Of a DNA stretch of 56,757 nt, positions 54,610 to 56,757 are shown piece after piece. The stretch spans positions 1 through 56,757 of the forward strand of contig NZ_JAKSXW010000046.1 in the NCBI RefSeq assembly GCF_022829405.1, given 5' to 3'. Position 1 is the stretch's first letter. Each line of letters starts with the position of its first letter. Made by a program: the position numbers and the translations under genes. The notes beneath the pieces were generated by a model that was not told where the DNA came from, made no database searches, and was given only the letters and a program-made list of their open reading frames with translations. This stretch comes from Methylobacterium sp. J-076. Its GTDB lineage: Bacteria; Pseudomonadota; Alphaproteobacteria; Rhizobiales; Beijerinckiaceae.

Positions 54610-55644
54610 ATGACGAGCGCCTGGATCCCCCTCCTCGCCCTGCCGCTCTCCGCCGCCCTGTCGGCGGGGCTGATCCTGCGCCTGATGCCGCTGCTGCGGC
54701 GCTACGCCCTCGCCCGGCCCAACGCCCGGTCCAGCCATGCCGTGCCGACGCCCCAGGGCGGGGGCATCGCCGTGGTGACGGCCCTCGTCACGGTCTCGGG
54801 CCTGATGGCCGGGGCGCCGGAGGTCGGCCCCCGGGACGCCTGGACCTGGCTCGCCGGCTGCACCCTGGCGCTCGCCGTCCTCGGCGCCGTGGACGACCTG
54901 CGCCCGCTGCCCGCCCTGCCCCGGCTCGCCGTGCAGGTCCTCGTGGTCGGCCTGCTGGTCTCCCGGCTCGACGGGCGGCTGGTGCCGGAGATCCCCCTCT
55001 GGCTGGAGCGCGGCCTCGCGACCCTCGCCGGGCTGTGGTTCGTGAACCTCACCAACTTCATGGACGGGCTCGACTGGATGACGGTGGCCGAGATCGTGCC
55101 GATCTCGGCGGCCCTGGCGCTGCTCGGCCTCGCCGGCGCCCTGCCCTTCCTGCCGACCCTGGTGGCCGCCGCCCTGCTCGGGGCGATGCTCGGCTTCGCG
55201 CCGTTCAACCGGCCGGTGGCGGGGCTCTTCCTCGGCGATGTCGGCTCCCTGCCCGTCGGGCTGGTGAGCGCGTGGCTGCTCTGGCACCTCGCGCTGGCCG
55301 GGGGGATCGCGGCGGCGCTCCTGCTGCCCCTCGTCTACCTCGCCGACGCCACCTTCACCCTCGCCGCCCGGGCCGCCCGGGGCGAGCGGGTCTGGGAGGC
55401 CCATCGCGGGCATTTCTACCAGCGGGCGACGGTGAACGGGCTCACCGTGCCGGGCGTCGTCGGGCGGGTCTTCCTCGCGAACCTCGTCCTGGCGGGGCTC
55501 GCCGCGGGGACGGTGCTGCGCCCGTCCTGGCCGGTCTCGCTGGCGGCGTTGGCGGCGGGGGCGGCGGTGGTGGCGCTCCTGCTGCGCCGGTTCGCCCGGC
55601 CGACGGCCCACCGGGGCCGGGCCTTGACGGAGGGACGCCCATGA
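54610..55644 (+). CDS. Polyprenyl-phosphate glycosyl-1-phosphate transferase (WecA/MraY family)
   Basis: A 344-residue multispan enzyme that transfers a sugar-1-phosphate to undecaprenyl phosphate, initiating O-antigen or capsule. RSSHAVPTPQGGGIAVV, the catalytic NLTNFMDGLDWMTV, the LFLGDVGSLPVGL motif and the cytoplasmic EAHRGHFYQRAT (the HxxH-type loop) are characteristic. About ten transmembrane helices are predicted. Its stop overlaps the epimerase start as ATGA, so the two are cotranscribed. The pair resembles wbpL-wbpV of O-antigen loci. Sugar specificity is not evident. Confidence 0.92.
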   Translation: MTSAWIPLLALPLSAALSAGLILRLMPLLRRYALARPNARSSHAVPTPQGGGIAVVTALVTVSGLMAGAPEVGPRDAWTWLAGCTLALAVLGAVDDLRPLPALPRLAVQVLVVGLLVSRLDGRLVPEIPLWLERGLATLAGLWFVNLTNFMDGLDWMTVAEIVPISAALALLGLAGALPFLPTLVAAALLGAMLGFAPFNRPVAGLFLGDVGSLPVGLVSAWLLWHLALAGGIAAALLLPLVYLADATFTLAARAARGERVWEAHRGHFYQRATVNGLTVPGVVGRVFLANLVLAGLAAGTVLRPSWPVSLAALAAGAAVVALLLRRFARPTAHRGRALTEGRP

Positions 55645-56555
55645 CCGGTCTCGTGGCGCTCACCGGGGCGACGGGGTTCATCGGCCGGCACCTGCTCGCC
55701 GACCTCACCGCCCGGGGCTACCGGGTGCGGGTGCTGCTGCGCCGGCCGGTGGAGGTGCCGCCGGGGGCGGCCAGCGCCGTGGTGGGCGACCTGACGCGCC
55801 CGATCAACATGGCCGCCGCCCTCTCGGACGTGGACGCGGTGGTCCACTCCGCCGGCCTCGCCCACGCCATGTCGGGCGCCCCGGAGGACGATTACCGCAC
55901 CCTCAACGCCGAGGCGACGGCCCGCCTCGCCCAGGCGGCGGAGCGGGCAAAGGTGCGCCGCTTCGTGTTCCTGTCCTCGATCCGCGCCCAGACCGGGGCG
56001 AGCGCCCCGGGCCTCGCCACCGAGGCGGACGAGCCCCGCCCCACCGACCCCTACGGCCGCTCCAAGCGCGAGGCCGAGCTGGCCCTGGCCGCGACGGGGC
56101 TCGACTGGGCCGCCCTCCGGCCGGTGCTGGTCTACGGCGCCGGCGCGAAGGGCAACCTGGAGGCGCTGCTGCGGCTCGCCCGCTCGCCCTATCCGCTGCC
56201 CCTCGGGGGGCTTCGCGGCCGGCGCTCGCTGATCTCCCTGGAGAGCCTGTCGGCGGCGGTAGACACGCTGCTGCGGACGCAGGAGCCGCTCCGGCGCGCC
56301 TTCGTCGCGGCGGACCCGGACCCCCTCACCCTCCCGGAGATGATCGCGGCGCTCCGCGCCGGCCTCGGCCGCCGGCCCGGTCTGCTGCCGGTGCCGGAAG
56401 CCCTCCTCGGCCTCGCCTGCCGGCTCTCCGGCCGGGGGGAGCTGTTCGAGCGGGTGGCGGGGGGCCTCGTCGCCCGCGCCGACGGCCTCGCGCGGCTCGG
56501 CTGGCAGCCGGCCATGCCGACCCCGGAGGGGCTGGCGCGGCTGGCGCGGGGGTAG
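55641..56555 (+). CDS. NAD-dependent sugar-nucleotide epimerase/dehydratase
   Basis: A 304-residue extended short-chain dehydrogenase. The Rossmann motif is ALTGATGFIGRHLLADL; the catalytic triad includes the serine in FVFLSSIRAQTG and Tyr/Lys in DPYGRSKREAELAL. It probably makes a UDP-sugar (4-epimer or keto-sugar) for the transferase encoded upstream, whose stop it overlaps. The ATG at 55641 starts directly at the nucleotide-binding strand. The closing GLARLGWQPAMPTPEGL is typical of the group. Substrate is unknown. Confidence 0.9.
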   Translation: MTGLVALTGATGFIGRHLLADLTARGYRVRVLLRRPVEVPPGAASAVVGDLTRPINMAAALSDVDAVVHSAGLAHAMSGAPEDDYRTLNAEATARLAQAAERAKVRRFVFLSSIRAQTGASAPGLATEADEPRPTDPYGRSKREAELALAATGLDWAALRPVLVYGAGAKGNLEALLRLARSPYPLPLGGLRGRRSLISLESLSAAVDTLLRTQEPLRRAFVAADPDPLTLPEMIAALRAGLGRRPGLLPVPEALLGLACRLSGRGELFERVAGGLVARADGLARLGWQPAMPTPEGLARLARG

Positions 56556-56615
56556 ACGGGGCGCGCCGCGTCCGGGGAGGTCGCACCCGGTGCCGGATCC
56601 TGAACCGTCGCGCCA

Positions 56616-56669
56616 CCCCTCTCCCGACCCCCTGACGGGGGCCACCCTCCCCCGCAGAGGGGGGAGGGA
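56616..56669. repeat. Dispersed G/C-run repeat, copy 2
   Basis: Starts CCCCTCTCCCGACCCCCTGA and matches 25313-25369 almost base for base. A further inverted partial copy (CCCTCCCTCCCCCCTCTGCG) begins at 56736 and is cut off by the end of the window. Confidence 0.75.
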
Positions 56670-56757
56670 CAGGGCGTGGCTGGCTCGGCGTTGCAGATCA
56701 CGTCGCCGGGCGAGGCTCCGACATGCCCCCAGGCCCCCTCCCTCCCCCCTCTGCGGG

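Overview
This window is chromosomal DNA of a very GC-rich alphaproteobacterium, most likely a member of the Methylobacteriaceae (Methylobacterium or Methylorubrum type). The evidence is the codon use, the Rhizobiales-style rpsD, aatA, CysIJ/CysHDN and fpr proteins, PleC/PdhS-like kinase features, families common in that group (DUF2252, DUF2293, DUF6481, DUF1206), and dispersed intergenic palindromes. The genus is an inference. I see no rRNA, tRNA, CRISPR array, transposase or integrase.

Layout. 1-480 is a gene-free block of 114-bp palindromic repeats. 503-4090 holds a DUF2252 protein, an MgtC-family membrane protein, rpsD and two small proteins. 4305-8071 is a compositional outlier: two overlapping minus-strand glycosyltransferase genes, much richer in A+T than the flanks, with their own promoter. 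8314-11481 is a Mop protein followed by a tight tsaD / small protein / gpsA / EVE-domain run. 11561-13134 holds DUF6481, cspA with a long leader, and two small unknown genes. 13153-14703 is a membrane histidine kinase. 14928-17678 is a two-gene molybdenum hydroxylase of the isoquinoline oxidoreductase type. 17919-23369 carries a uracil-DNA-glycosylase-family gene, a glutathione transferase, pyrF, a DUF1330 protein, a TetR regulator, a Gfo/Idh/MocA oxidoreductase and small genes.

23462-31244 is a complete sulfate-assimilation locus: cysJ-cysI on the minus strand, an Lrp/AsnC regulator, and cysH-cysD-cysN on the plus strand. Together they activate sulfate to APS, reduce APS to sulfite and reduce sulfite to sulfide. 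Both cys operons are preceded by a 16-bp inverted repeat of the form GTTC-N8-GAAC, which I propose as a shared operator.

31345-36622 has a luciferase-like oxidoreductase, a ParDE-type toxin-antitoxin pair, aatA, an EamA transporter and two exported small proteins. 36961-44281 is ileS, lspA, a BamF/DUF3035-like envelope protein and a catalytic plus non-catalytic M16 peptidase pair. 44292-44933 is a HigBA module whose promoter is buried in a perfect 27-bp palindrome. 44991-51736 is mostly envelope genes: a DUF1206 protein, an M23 peptidase, a Bcp peroxiredoxin and a giant AsmA/YhdP-like protein. 51741-51943 has three consecutive inverted repeats. The right end has fpr, a two-domain VOC dioxygenase, an HTH protein, and a polyprenyl-phosphate sugar-phosphate transferase with a sugar epimerase, typical of O-antigen or capsule initiation.

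The observations most worth following are the shared cys operator, the glycosyltransferase island with C-terminal NPDV-type repeats, the non-lipidated BamF-like protein beside lspA, the HigBA operator, and a TetR gene whose predicted transcription start falls on its own start codon.
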